Part shown: positions 19,023 to 26,981 of the stretch, piece by piece
How the letters are laid out: the number at the start of each line of letters is the position of its first letter
Numbering within the stretch: position 1 is the stretch's first letter
Made by a program: the position numbers and the translations under genes
Assembly (NCBI GenBank): GCA_946500295.1
Contig: CAMMVF010000001.1
Span: 118,290 to 182,289 of the forward strand
Reading direction: 5' to 3'
Length of the DNA stretch: 64,000 nucleotides
Source: an uncultured Clostridia bacterium
GTDB lineage: Bacteria; Bacillota; Clostridia; Oscillospirales; Acutalibacteraceae
The notes under the pieces: generated by a model
Database searches by the model: none
What the model saw: only the letters and a program-made list of their open reading frames with translations
What the model was told of the DNA's origin: nothing

Positions 19023-19238
19023 AGTCTAACCTCTTTCATTTTTTCTTAACCTCGAATATTTTACCATATATTGATAAAGAAAGTCAAATTATTATTAGAA
19101 ATCGCCAGGTCAACAAGGCTGAATTATTTTTGACTCAGAGATTTATTTTGTGTTTTGTTATATATATGGTATAATTCATAACAAAGCAACAATATGAACT
19201 ATGGCGGTGATTGAGATAAAAAGGAGGCCGGATGGAAA

Positions 19239-19766
19239 ATGGAGCTTTGGGACATTTATGATGCCGAAAGGCAAAAAACAGAGAGGGTCGCCAAACGGGG
19301 TGAAGCACTTGGAAGCGGCGATATGCACCTGGTAGTGCATATCTGTATCTTTAACTCAAAAGGCGAAATGCTGATACAACAAAGGCAGAGCCATAGGGAT
19401 AAGTTCCCTGATATGTGGGACGTCACGGTTGGCGGAAGCGCCCTAAAGGGTGAAACAAGCGCTCAAGCGGCGCAGCGTGAAACACTTGAGGAGATAGGTT
19501 ATACTTTAGCTCTTACAGGGCAAAGACCGCATTTTACAGTGAATTTTGATCACGGCTTTGACGACTTCTATCTTGTCGGCAGGGATATTGACATAAGTAC
19601 ACTCAAGCTGCAACAGGAGGAGGTCAAGACAGTAAAATGGGCAGCGAGGGAAGAAATACATCAAATGATGAAAAATGGTGAATTTATTCCCCGCTACAAA
19701 AGCTTGGTTGACATGATTTTTGATATGCAGGGTCGGGCAATAGGCGCATTTTGTGAGAATAAGTGA
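19239..19766 (+). CDS. Nudix hydrolase
   Basis: The 175-residue protein carries a complete Nudix box at about residues 67-90: GG-x4-GET-x7-RETLEEIGY, where the glutamates bind the magnesium. The N-terminal MELWDIYDAERQKT and HLVVHICIFN segments resemble the isopentenyl-diphosphate-isomerase-like or YfcD branch of Nudix enzymes, which hydrolyse diphosphates of unknown identity. It is followed after 18 bases by rdgB, another nucleotide-clearing enzyme, so a shared house-cleaning transcript is plausible. Confidence 0.9.
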   Translation: MELWDIYDAERQKTERVAKRGEALGSGDMHLVVHICIFNSKGEMLIQQRQSHRDKFPDMWDVTVGGSALKGETSAQAAQRETLEEIGYTLALTGQRPHFTVNFDHGFDDFYLVGRDIDISTLKLQQEEVKTVKWAAREEIHQMMKNGEFIPRYKSLVDMIFDMQGRAIGAFCENK

Positions 19767-19784
19767 CAAGGAGGAGGCGAGATA

Positions 19785-20390
19785 ATGAAACTGTTATTCG
19801 GCACGGGCAATCCGGCTAAGCTGGAGGCAATGAAACACAGGCTTTCGCCGCTCGGGATTGAGCTGGTGGGGCTTTGCGACATAAACTCTGAGATTCCAAA
19901 GGTTATAGAGGACGGCGCAACTCCGCTTGAAAATGCGGAGAAAAAGGCGAAAGCCTACTATGAAGCCTTCGGTCTGCCGGTGTTTTCCTGCGACTCGGGG
20001 CTGTATATTGAAAATATACCGGAGAGCGAACAGCCCGGGGTGCACGTAAGAACGGTGAACGGAAAATATCTGAGCGACGAGGAGATGCTAGAGTATTACT
20101 CCTCCATGGCAAGAAGATACGGTGACTTAAAAGCAAGATATAAAAATGCAATCTGCCTTGTTATGGACAGCAAGCGGATATATAAAGCGATGGAGGACAG
20201 CATGGCGAGCGAGCCGTTTATAATCACTTCTAAGCCGCACAGCAAAATCAAAAAGCAGGGCTTCCCGCTTGACAGTCTGTCAATTGATATAAAAACAGGA
20301 AAATACTACTATGATTTACCTGCTGAAGAGCTTGAACAGGTTGCAGTTGAGGACGGAATTTTAGAGTTTTTTCGCAAATGCCTAGAATAA
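19785..20390 (+). CDS. rdgB: Non-canonical purine NTP pyrophosphatase (RdgB/HAM1 family)
   Basis: The 201-residue protein starts MKLLFGTGNPAKLEAM, the phosphate-binding signature of HAM1-like pyrophosphatases. It contains SCDSGLYIENI with the catalytic Asp, equivalent to the family ADDSGL motif. These enzymes hydrolyse dITP, XTP and dHapTP to monophosphates and keep them out of DNA. The C-terminal half is diverged from typical RdgB, with no clear SHR motif near the end, so substrate range is uncertain. Its ATG is behind AAGGAGGAGG. Confidence 0.8.
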   Translation: MKLLFGTGNPAKLEAMKHRLSPLGIELVGLCDINSEIPKVIEDGATPLENAEKKAKAYYEAFGLPVFSCDSGLYIENIPESEQPGVHVRTVNGKYLSDEEMLEYYSSMARRYGDLKARYKNAICLVMDSKRIYKAMEDSMASEPFIITSKPHSKIKKQGFPLDSLSIDIKTGKYYYDLPAEELEQVAVEDGILEFFRKCLE

Positions 20391-20437
20391 ACAGATTTAT
20401 ATACTTGTAGAAATCTTAATTGAGGGCATCGGAAAGC

Positions 20438-20737
20438 CTCAAAAGGAATATTACTCTGGATTGGCACAAAGTTATACTAGCGCAGTGCAGACGAACGTAG
20501 GACAGAAGAGACTTCGGCACCGGCATTTGCCCCGTGAAAAAATATAAAAAACAATGCCCCTTAATTGGTACAATTTTATACGAGCGCAGTGCAGTAAAAC
20601 GTGGGATTTAAAAGGATTACTCTGTCATAAAAGGCAGGTGACTTGCAACAGGCAAAAAGTATCGGAAGGACAGTAAGCTTAGATTGGCACAATTTTATAC
20701 GGGAGCAGTGCAGGCGAACGTAGGGATAAAAGCGGCA
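20438..20737 (+). repeat. Family B repeats, three tandem-like cores
   Basis: Three copies of a core of about 45 bp, with the motif GATTGGCACAA followed by TTTATACGGGAGCAGTGCAG and ACGTAGGA, start near 20459, 20566 and 20684. They are linked by AAAAGGATTACTCTGTCATAAAAGGC-type spacer sequence. They fill the gap between rdgB and the glycyl-tRNA synthetase gene; no T-box was found there. Confidence 0.75.
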
Positions 20738-20828
20738 TTTGCCGCTACCCTTGACAAATGGGGTGGTTTGGACTAAGATATTATTTGTCAAACTCTGGAA
20801 CAATCTTATTCTGAAAGGATTTATCAAT

Positions 20829-22205
20829 ATGAAGAATACTGAAAAAACCATGGAAAAAATAGTTGCTCTGTGCAAGGGCAGAGGCTTTGTTTATCCCGGC
20901 TCGGAGATTTACGGCGGTCTTGCAAATACCTGGGATTACGGTCCGCTCGGCACTGAGCTTAAGAATAATATAAAAAATGCGTGGAGAAAGAAATTTATTC
21001 AGGAGAATAAATATAATGTCGGCTTGGACGCCGCTATTTTGATGAATCCTCAGGCTTGGGTCGCATCGGGTCACCTCGGAGGCTTTTCCGACCCACTTAT
21101 GGACTGCCGTGACTGCAAAACCCGTCATAGAGCCGATAACCTCATAGAGGATTTTGACGGCACGAATGTTGCGGGCTGGTCGAATGAAAAGATGATGAAC
21201 TACATAAACGAGCATGAGATCCCCTGCCCGAACTGCGGCAAGCACAACTTCACAGATATCCGCCAGTTCAATCTGATGTTTAAGACCTTCCAGGGCGTAA
21301 CCGAGGATAGTAAGAATGAAATTTATCTCCGCCCCGAGACGGCTCAGGGTATATTCGTAAACTTTGCCAATATCCAGAGAACCAGCAGAAAGAAAGTTCC
21401 CTTCGGAGTGGCTCAGATAGGTAAATCCTTCAGAAACGAAATAACTCCGGGAAACTTTATCTTCCGCGTAAGAGAGTTCGAGCAGATGGAGCTTGAGTTT
21501 TTCTGCAAGCCCGGCACAGACCTCGAGTGGTTTGATTACTGGAGAAGCTTCTGCCGTGACTGGCTGTATTCTCTGAATATCAAGGAGGAAAACCTCCGCC
21601 TGCGCGACCACTCCAAGGAGGAGCTTTGCTTCTATTCTAAGGCTACCACTGACTTTGAGTATCTCTTCCCCTTCGGCTGGGGCGAGCTTTGGGGTATTGC
21701 CGACAGAACCGACTACGACCTCACTCAGCACCAGAACCATTCGGGTAAGAGCCTTGAGTATTTTGACCCCACCGATAATTCCCGCTACATTCCCTATGTT
21801 ATCGAGCCGTCTCTCGGAGTAGAGCGTCTCTTCCTTGCGCTTATCACAGAGGCTTACGACGAGGAGGTCGTAGACGAGAAGGATACCAGAGTTGTACTCC
21901 GCCTCCACCCGACCCTCGCTCCGTTCAAGGCTGCCGTGCTTCCGCTGTCCAAGAAGCTTTCTGAAAACGCCGAGAAGGTGTTTGAGGAGCTTTCAAAGGA
22001 TTTCTCTGTTGAGTTTGACGACGCAGGCTCTATAGGCAAGCGCTACCGCCGTCAGGACGAAATAGGCACACCGTTTTGTATTACCTATGACTTCGACTCT
22101 GAGGAGGATCACTGCGTTACAGTGCGTGACCGTGACACCATGGAGCAGGAGAGAGTAGCTATTGATAAGCTTAATGACTATATTGCCGAGAAGGTAAAGT
22201 TCTGA
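20829..22205 (+). CDS. glyQS: Glycyl-tRNA synthetase, single-chain (alpha2) type
   Basis: The 458-residue class II synthetase charges tRNA-Gly with glycine. Motif 2 is [19 protein letters not shown] and motif 3 lies in [13 protein letters not shown]. Two CxxC pairs (CRDCKT and CPNCGK) are inserted between motifs 1 and 2, as in the eukaryote-like GRS1 form. The anticodon-binding domain is at the C-terminus. An in-frame upstream start at 20739 would add 30 residues encoded by repeat-derived DNA. The ATG at 20829 behind GAAAGGA fits the family N-terminus ([19 protein letters not shown]). Confidence 0.95.
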   Translation: MKNTEKTMEKIVALCKGRGFVYPGSEIYGGLANTWDYGPLGTELKNNIKNAWRKKFIQENKYNVGLDAAILMNPQAWVASGHLGGFSDPLMDCRDCKTRHRADNLIEDFDGTNVAGWSNEKMMNYINEHEIPCPNCGKHNFTDIRQFNLMFKTFQGVTEDSKNEIYLRPETAQGIFVNFANIQRTSRKKVPFGVAQIGKSFRNEITPGNFIFRVREFEQMELEFFCKPGTDLEWFDYWRSFCRDWLYSLNIKEENLRLRDHSKEELCFYSKATTDFEYLFPFGWGELWGIADRTDYDLTQHQNHSGKSLEYFDPTDNSRYIPYVIEPSLGVERLFLALITEAYDEEVVDEKDTRVVLRLHPTLAPFKAAVLPLSKKLSENAEKVFEELSKDFSVEFDDAGSIGKRYRRQDEIGTPFCITYDFDSEEDHCVTVRDRDTMEQERVAIDKLNDYIAEKVKF

Positions 22206-22226
22206 TATTTAAAATACTAAATAATC

Positions 22227-22262
22227 AAAATAACCGGGAGGCTAAGCTTCTCGGTTATTTTG
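22227..22262 (+). terminator. Terminator of the glycyl-tRNA synthetase gene
   Basis: AAAATAACCGGGAGGCT pairs with AGCTTCTCGGTTATTTT through 17 positions including G-T wobbles, and is followed by T residues. It lies 22 bases after the stop codon. Confidence 0.85.
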
Positions 22263-22343
22263 ATAAGAGTGTAAAGCAGGTTGTAACACATTTCCTCCTT
22301 TTTAATATAATGATAGTGTAATGAATGAAAGGAGGAAAACACA

Positions 22344-22469
22344 ATGTGTAACAACGGTTGCTCTTGGATAATCATCCTCATTATCCTCTTCTGCTGCTGC
22401 GGCAACGGCACATTTGGAGCTAACAGCTCATCTTGTGACGGCTGCAACAATTGTGGCTGCGGCTGCTAA
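22344..22469 (+). CDS. 41-residue cysteine-rich membrane peptide (high-cysteine HCB type)
   Basis: An ATG 6 bases after a strong GGAGGAAAA site opens a 41-codon gene ending at TAA 22467-22469. The product starts MCNNGCSWIIILIILFCCCG and ends with a cluster of cysteines and asparagines. It has ten cysteines in 41 residues around one short hydrophobic helix. Firmicutes carry many such short high-cysteine proteins, sometimes annotated chorion-class HCB; their role is unknown. It has its own ribosome site and its own terminator, which argues that it is real. Confidence 0.75.
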   Translation: MCNNGCSWIIILIILFCCCGNGTFGANSSSCDGCNNCGCGC

Positions 22470-22485
22470 CAGCTGCTGAACGTGG

Positions 22486-22517
22486 GGCTGTCCCGGCGAC
22501 GGGGCAGCCTCTTTTTT
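22486..22517 (+). terminator. Terminator of the cysteine-rich peptide gene
   Basis: GGCTGTCCCG-GCGA-CGGGGCAGCC is a ten-pair stem with one wobble, closely followed by CTTTTTT. It lies 17 bases after the small gene. Confidence 0.92.
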
Positions 22518-22593
22518 GTGCTATACATTGATTTATACGCAGAAAAATGTGATAATATTAACGGATGTAATTACAGAAGATTTGGGTGATGAA

Positions 22594-23076
22594 ATGATTT
22601 TGCACAACATTCCTCCTGTGTGGGATGAAAATTCAAAAATACTGATTTTAGGCTCGTTTCCTTCTGTGAAATCCCGAAGTACCGAGTTTTTCTACGGGCA
22701 CGCTCAAAACAGATTTTGGCGATTGCTGTCAAGCCTGTTGGGTTAAAGGGTTCCCGATAGTATAGAGGATAAAAAGAAGCTTCTGCTTAAATATCATATA
22801 GCGCTTTGGGATGTGGTTAAGTCCTGCGACATCTCGGGCTCTAGCGACAGCAGCATAAAAAACGTCACGCCCAATGACCTAAGTGAAATTTTAAGCGAAA
22901 GCAGGGTAAGAAAAATATTTACCAACGGACAGACCGCGTATAAGCTTTATAACAAGTACATTTTTCCAATAACCTCCATTAAGGCTCACCCGCTTCCCTC
23001 CACCAGCCCTGCAAACGCCGTATATAATATGGAAAGGCTTATAGACGAGTGGAAAATCATTTTAGCTTATCTCTGA
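22594..23076 (+). pseudogene. Hypoxanthine/uracil-DNA glycosylase gene interrupted by one in-frame stop
   Basis: The frame from ATG 22594 encodes MILHNIPPVWDENSKILILG, then SFPSVKSR and FYGHAQNRFWRLLSSLLG, a good match to the DNA-deoxyinosine glycosylase family of the uracil-DNA glycosylase superfamily. A TAA stands at 22744-22746. In the same frame the protein resumes RVPDSIEDKKKLLLKYHIALWD and continues to HPLPSTSPANA and the normal C-terminus at 23076. There is no frameshift, so a single base change at a glutamate-like position would explain it. It is either a recent pseudogene or a sequencing error. Confidence 0.8.
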
Positions 23077-23296
23077 TATGCGCAAAAACTCTGCTTACAG
23101 CATGGAAGTGCAGATAGGTGAGGGGTACAGGTAAAATATCTCTGAGTATACCGCTGCAACCGCAATAAGCAGCCGTCCGCAACCAATAGTTGCACAGTTG
23201 AAAACTAAAATGTATGGCGTGCATTTGCGGCTGTTGATATAATAATATTACAAAATAAACGGCTGAGAAAACAAAGCTTAAAAACCAGGAGGACAT

Positions 23297-24223
23297 ATGA
23301 ATATTGAAACAGCAAACAGACTGTTGCAGTACAGAAAAGAGCACAGGCTTTCACAGGAGGAGCTGGCGGCTAAAATAGGAGTAAGTCGTCAGGCTGTGTC
23401 AAAATGGGAGAGGGCGGAGGCGTCACCGGATACAGACAACCTTATCCTTTTGGCGCAGATTTACGGCGTTACTCTGGACGAGCTCTTGACAGGGAAAAAG
23501 AATGGCGCACAGCAAGACCCCGTAGAGAGCGTTAAGCCGAGCTGTGAAACTGACAACAGCCCGGAGTCATATGCTAAAAGCAATGAATCTGAAGGCGGGG
23601 ATGCTAATGCGAATGAGGGAGGATATACGCAAGCCGACGTGCATGATAGCGGAAACGCAAACGAGACCCAAGGTGCAGATCATGTTTATTTCGATAACGG
23701 TCTGCATGTGGACGCTAAAAACGGCGACCGGGTTCATGTCGGCTGGGGCGGAGTTTATGTAGATTCTTCAGACGGCACAAGGGTGAGCGTTGACAAAAAC
23801 GGCGTATTTGTTGATGAAAACGGAAAGCGTAAGGCTTACACTGACGAGCACGGGCATATATTCTATGACGATGAGATAAATAGAGAAATGCATGGTAATA
23901 AAAAGACGCTCTGGCATAAATTCCCTTATCCCGTAATTGCTCTTTGCGTTTTCCTTGCGTGGGGCTTCAGCAGTGTTTTGGGCGGCTTTGCGTATTCGTG
24001 GCTTTTTTTGCTGACCATTCCGCTGTATTATACTCTTGTGGACGCAATATTTAAGAAAAAGCCTAGGCTTTTCTGCTACCCCGTTTTGGCGGCGATATTA
24101 TTTTTTGCATGGGGGTTCTGGCTTCCTGAGCTGGGCGGATTTGCAGCCTCATGGATTGTATTTTTGACAATCCCGGTTTATTACTTTATCTGCTCGGCAG
24201 TGGAGGGTAGAAATAGAAATTAA
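23297..24223 (+). CDS. XRE-family regulator with a C-terminal membrane domain
   Basis: The 308-residue protein has an XRE helix-turn-helix at about residues 10-65 (LSQEELAAKIGVSRQAVSKWERA) and an acidic low-complexity linker to about 125. A strand-turn repeat region follows at about 130-195, with repeating units like DNGLHVDAKNGD, VYVDSSDG and VFVDENGK. Four hydrophobic segments lie at about 215-300 in two similar halves (AWGFSSVLGGFAYSWLFLLTIP and AWGFWLPELGGFAASWIVFLTIP). A membrane-bound transcription regulator is likely; the signal is unknown. ATG is behind CAGGAGG. Confidence 0.82.
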   Translation: MNIETANRLLQYRKEHRLSQEELAAKIGVSRQAVSKWERAEASPDTDNLILLAQIYGVTLDELLTGKKNGAQQDPVESVKPSCETDNSPESYAKSNESEGGDANANEGGYTQADVHDSGNANETQGADHVYFDNGLHVDAKNGDRVHVGWGGVYVDSSDGTRVSVDKNGVFVDENGKRKAYTDEHGHIFYDDEINREMHGNKKTLWHKFPYPVIALCVFLAWGFSSVLGGFAYSWLFLLTIPLYYTLVDAIFKKKPRLFCYPVLAAILFFAWGFWLPELGGFAASWIVFLTIPVYYFICSAVEGRNRN

Positions 24224-24312
24224 AGGCTTGGACGAAAAAAATTAAAAACACAGAAAAAAACTCTTGATTTTTTAAATCTGCTGTGCTAAAATATCCTAGT
24301 GACAAATGAGAT

Positions 24313-24389
24313 GCGCTGCTAGCTCAGCTGGATAGAGTGCTTGACTACGAATCAAGAGGTCAGGGGTTCGAGTCCCTTGCAGCGCGCCA
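24313..24389 (+). tRNA. tRNA-Arg (anticodon ACG)
   Basis: A 77-base cloverleaf: acceptor GCGCTGC (24313-24319) pairs with GCAGCGC (24379-24385), discriminator G, encoded CCA at 24387-24389. The anticodon stem CTTGA/TCAAG encloses CTACGAA, giving ACG, whose A34 is normally converted to inosine to read CGU, CGC and CGA. The T loop is TTCGAGT. Confidence 0.96.
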
Positions 24390-24390
24390 C

Positions 24391-24427
24391 AAAAAAGCCT
24401 ATTGCGTAAGCGGTAGGCTTTTTTGTT
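24391..24427 (+). terminator. Terminator after tRNA-Arg(ACG)
   Basis: AAAAAAGCCTATTGCG-TAA-GCGGTAGGCTTTTTT forms a long stem with flanking A and T runs two bases after the CCA end. Confidence 0.9.
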
Positions 24428-24591
24428 TTACTCGATTGAATGTTGTGGGGGTAAAAATCTCTTTATAGCTATTTAAAATCACTCGTTATTGTGATAAAAT
24501 AGAGATGTATATCATAATATGTCAAAAAATGTCGATTTGAAAAATTGTGTTTTGTAATAGAAATCGCAACTGTACGAGGTGGGTATTAAAA

Positions 24592-26043
24592 ATGGAAAAA
24601 ACTTATGATGTTATTATTGCCGGAGCGGGAGCCGCAGGTCTATACGGAGCTCTGCAGTTTCCCGAGGATGTCAGTGTTTTAGTTATAGCGAAAAGAGAGC
24701 TGAGCCTGTCGAACTCCTCCCTTGCTCAGGGCGGGGTGGCGGCTGTACTCGATAAAGATAATGATAACTTTAAGCTGCATATTGCCGATACGTTAATTGC
24801 CGGCAAGTATAAAAACGATCCTGCCGCTATTGAGGTTCTGGTCACTGAAGGTCCGAGAGATGTGCTGAATCTCAAAAAGCTCGGTGTTGCCTTTGATTTG
24901 GACGATTCGGGTAAGCTTCAGATGACGCTTGAGGCGGGACACTCGCGTCACAGAATTGTACACCATAAGGACTCTACGGGAAAGGCTATCACCGACGTGC
25001 TTATTGAAAATGTCAAAAAGCAGCCGAATGTCGATATAATAGACAATACAATGCTCTATGACTTGAAAAAGATCGACGGTGGGTTTGAAGCGTTCCTGCT
25101 CAAGGACGGTCAGACCTCCTGCGTGAACGCCCGCTACTGTATAATGGCTACGGGCGGTATAGGCAGGGTTTACGCTTATACCACAAACAGCGCTATTGCG
25201 ACCGGCGACGGAATCACAATGGCTCATAATCTTGGGGCGAAGATAAAGCATTTGAGCTGGATTCAGTTTCATCCCACCGCTTTTGCCGCTGAAAAGGACA
25301 GAGAGCGCTTCCTAATCAGCGAGGCGGTCAGAGGCGAGGGTGCGGTGTTGCTCAACTGCAAGGGCGAGAGATTCTGCTTTGACTACGACAAAAGAGGGGA
25401 GCTTGCCCCGAGAGATGTTGTCTCCGAAGCTATCATGCTGGAGGCAAAGAAAACTCATAGCGAGCACTTTTACCTCGATATCACACACAAGGATCCTGAA
25501 TTTGTAAAAAACCGCTTCCCGATGATATATGCCCGTTGTCTCGAAGAAGGCGTCGATATCACCAAGGACAAAATTCCTGTTTTCCCCTGTCAGCATTATC
25601 TGATGGGAGGAATAGATGTGGATTTGAGTGCAAGAACCTCTATCGAGGGCTTGTATGCCGCAGGAGAATGTTCTCACACGGGAGTTCACGGGGCAAATCG
25701 TTTGGCAAGCAACTCCCTGCTTGAGGCTTTAGTATTTTCACGCAGGGCTGCCGAGGATATTACCTCAAGATTGCGCAGGGGCAGAGCGGAGCTGCCGCAG
25801 CCGGAAACTCCGCCTCAGCCGAACGGAGAGCCGCTGCCGCATGGCTACCGCACTGAGATTCGCCATATTATGCAGACTGCTCACTTTGTGCTTCCTAACC
25901 CGGAAGCGGTGCCTGAGGGACTTAAAAAGGCAAGAAGCATACTCGGTGAGCTTAACTCGAAAAATTATAAGCTGAGCTGCGACCTGGTAGAGGCGAAGAG
26001 CTTGGCAACGGTTGCCTGTATAATTTTGCAGGAGCTGGCTTGA
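24592..26043 (+). CDS. nadB: L-aspartate oxidase
   Basis: The 483-residue flavoprotein oxidises L-aspartate to iminoaspartate, the first step of de novo NAD synthesis. The FAD-binding GAGAAGLYGAL is at about residues 12-22, and the succinate dehydrogenase/fumarate reductase family signatures SSLAQGGVAA, HHKDSTGKAI, RGEGAVLLN and GLYAAGECSHTGVHGANRLASNSL are all present. ATG 24592 is chosen because the 15 extra codons upstream do not match the family. It is followed by nadC. The quinolinate synthase nadA is not in this window, so it must lie elsewhere or be missing. Confidence 0.95.
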   Translation: MEKTYDVIIAGAGAAGLYGALQFPEDVSVLVIAKRELSLSNSSLAQGGVAAVLDKDNDNFKLHIADTLIAGKYKNDPAAIEVLVTEGPRDVLNLKKLGVAFDLDDSGKLQMTLEAGHSRHRIVHHKDSTGKAITDVLIENVKKQPNVDIIDNTMLYDLKKIDGGFEAFLLKDGQTSCVNARYCIMATGGIGRVYAYTTNSAIATGDGITMAHNLGAKIKHLSWIQFHPTAFAAEKDRERFLISEAVRGEGAVLLNCKGERFCFDYDKRGELAPRDVVSEAIMLEAKKTHSEHFYLDITHKDPEFVKNRFPMIYARCLEEGVDITKDKIPVFPCQHYLMGGIDVDLSARTSIEGLYAAGECSHTGVHGANRLASNSLLEALVFSRRAAEDITSRLRRGRAELPQPETPPQPNGEPLPHGYRTEIRHIMQTAHFVLPNPEAVPEGLKKARSILGELNSKNYKLSCDLVEAKSLATVACIILQELA

Positions 26044-26101
26044 TTAGAGCGATAATTTGAACTTTAAACATAAGCGAAGAAAATTGAAAGGATACAGTAT
26101 A

Positions 26102-26944
26102 ATGATTTTAAACCCGATTTACATAGATAACCTGATAAAGCAGGCACTTTTGGAGGATATTAATTACCTTGACACAACCACAGATTATCTTATTCCTGAG
26201 CAGCAGAAGGATACAGCCGTATTTATGGCGAAGGCGGAGGGCATAGTCTGCGGAGTTGAGGTTGCCATGCGTGTGTTTGAATTAATAAATACAGGTGAAT
26301 TTGAATATAAAATATTAAAGAATGATGGAGACAGGGTTGTCTTCGGCGATATTATAGCTGAGGTGTCCGGCTCTACCAGAACGCTTTTAAAGGGCGAGCG
26401 CACTGCGCTGAATTTAATCCAGCACATGAGCGGAATTGCCACTGCTACTGCTGAGGCGGTAAAGATTGTGGAGGGCACAAGGGCGTCTATCGCCGACACC
26501 AGAAAGACCCTCCCGGGGCTGAGACCGCTGCAAAAATATGCCGTAACAGTCGGAGGGGGTAAAAACCACCGCTACAACCTAAGCGACGCCGCCATGCTCA
26601 AGGATAATCATATTGATGCGGGCGGTGGAATAGAAAACGCTGTTAAAAAGCTTAAGTCTCGCCTTGGTCACATGGTGAAGGTTGAGCTTGAGGTCAGAAA
26701 CCTTGACGAGCTTGAGCAGGCTTTAAAAGCCGGGGTTGATGTAATTATGCTCGATAACATGGACAATGAGACAATGAAAAGAGCTGTGGAAATTACAAAT
26801 GGAGCAGCACTGCTCGAGGCGTCCGGCGGGATAACCTCAGAAACTCTGGCTGAGGTAGCGCGCACCGGGGTGGATATCATCTCGGTCGGTGCGCTGACTC
26901 ACTCGGTTAAGGCTTTTGATATATCAATGAAGATAAAAAAGTAA
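26102..26944 (+). CDS. nadC: Nicotinate-nucleotide pyrophosphorylase (carboxylating)
   Basis: The 280-residue enzyme converts quinolinate and PRPP to nicotinate mononucleotide. Signatures include RKTLPGLRPLQKYAV around the substrate-binding Arg/Lys residues, GGGKNHRYNLSDAAMLKDNHI, and VDVIMLDNM and LEASGGI in the barrel. The ATG at 26102 behind GAAAGGAT matches the family N-terminus; an upstream TTG does not. It forms an operon with nadB 58 bases upstream. Confidence 0.95.
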   Translation: MILNPIYIDNLIKQALLEDINYLDTTTDYLIPEQQKDTAVFMAKAEGIVCGVEVAMRVFELINTGEFEYKILKNDGDRVVFGDIIAEVSGSTRTLLKGERTALNLIQHMSGIATATAEAVKIVEGTRASIADTRKTLPGLRPLQKYAVTVGGGKNHRYNLSDAAMLKDNHIDAGGGIENAVKKLKSRLGHMVKVELEVRNLDELEQALKAGVDVIMLDNMDNETMKRAVEITNGAALLEASGGITSETLAEVARTGVDIISVGALTHSVKAFDISMKIKK

Positions 26945-26981
26945 GATTTTAATTGTATGTGGATTATGATGGGGTGTGCGG

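Noticed and set aside
20391..20828. Possible T-box upstream of the glycyl-tRNA synthetase gene
   Set aside because: No TGGNACCGCG-like T-box sequence or terminator/antiterminator pair is present; the gap holds family B repeats.
20781..21908. A 375-codon open frame on the minus strand opposite the glycyl-tRNA synthetase gene
   Set aside because: It is a shadow of a codon-biased gene: the sense product is a full, recognised enzyme, and the antisense product resembles no family and has no ribosome site.
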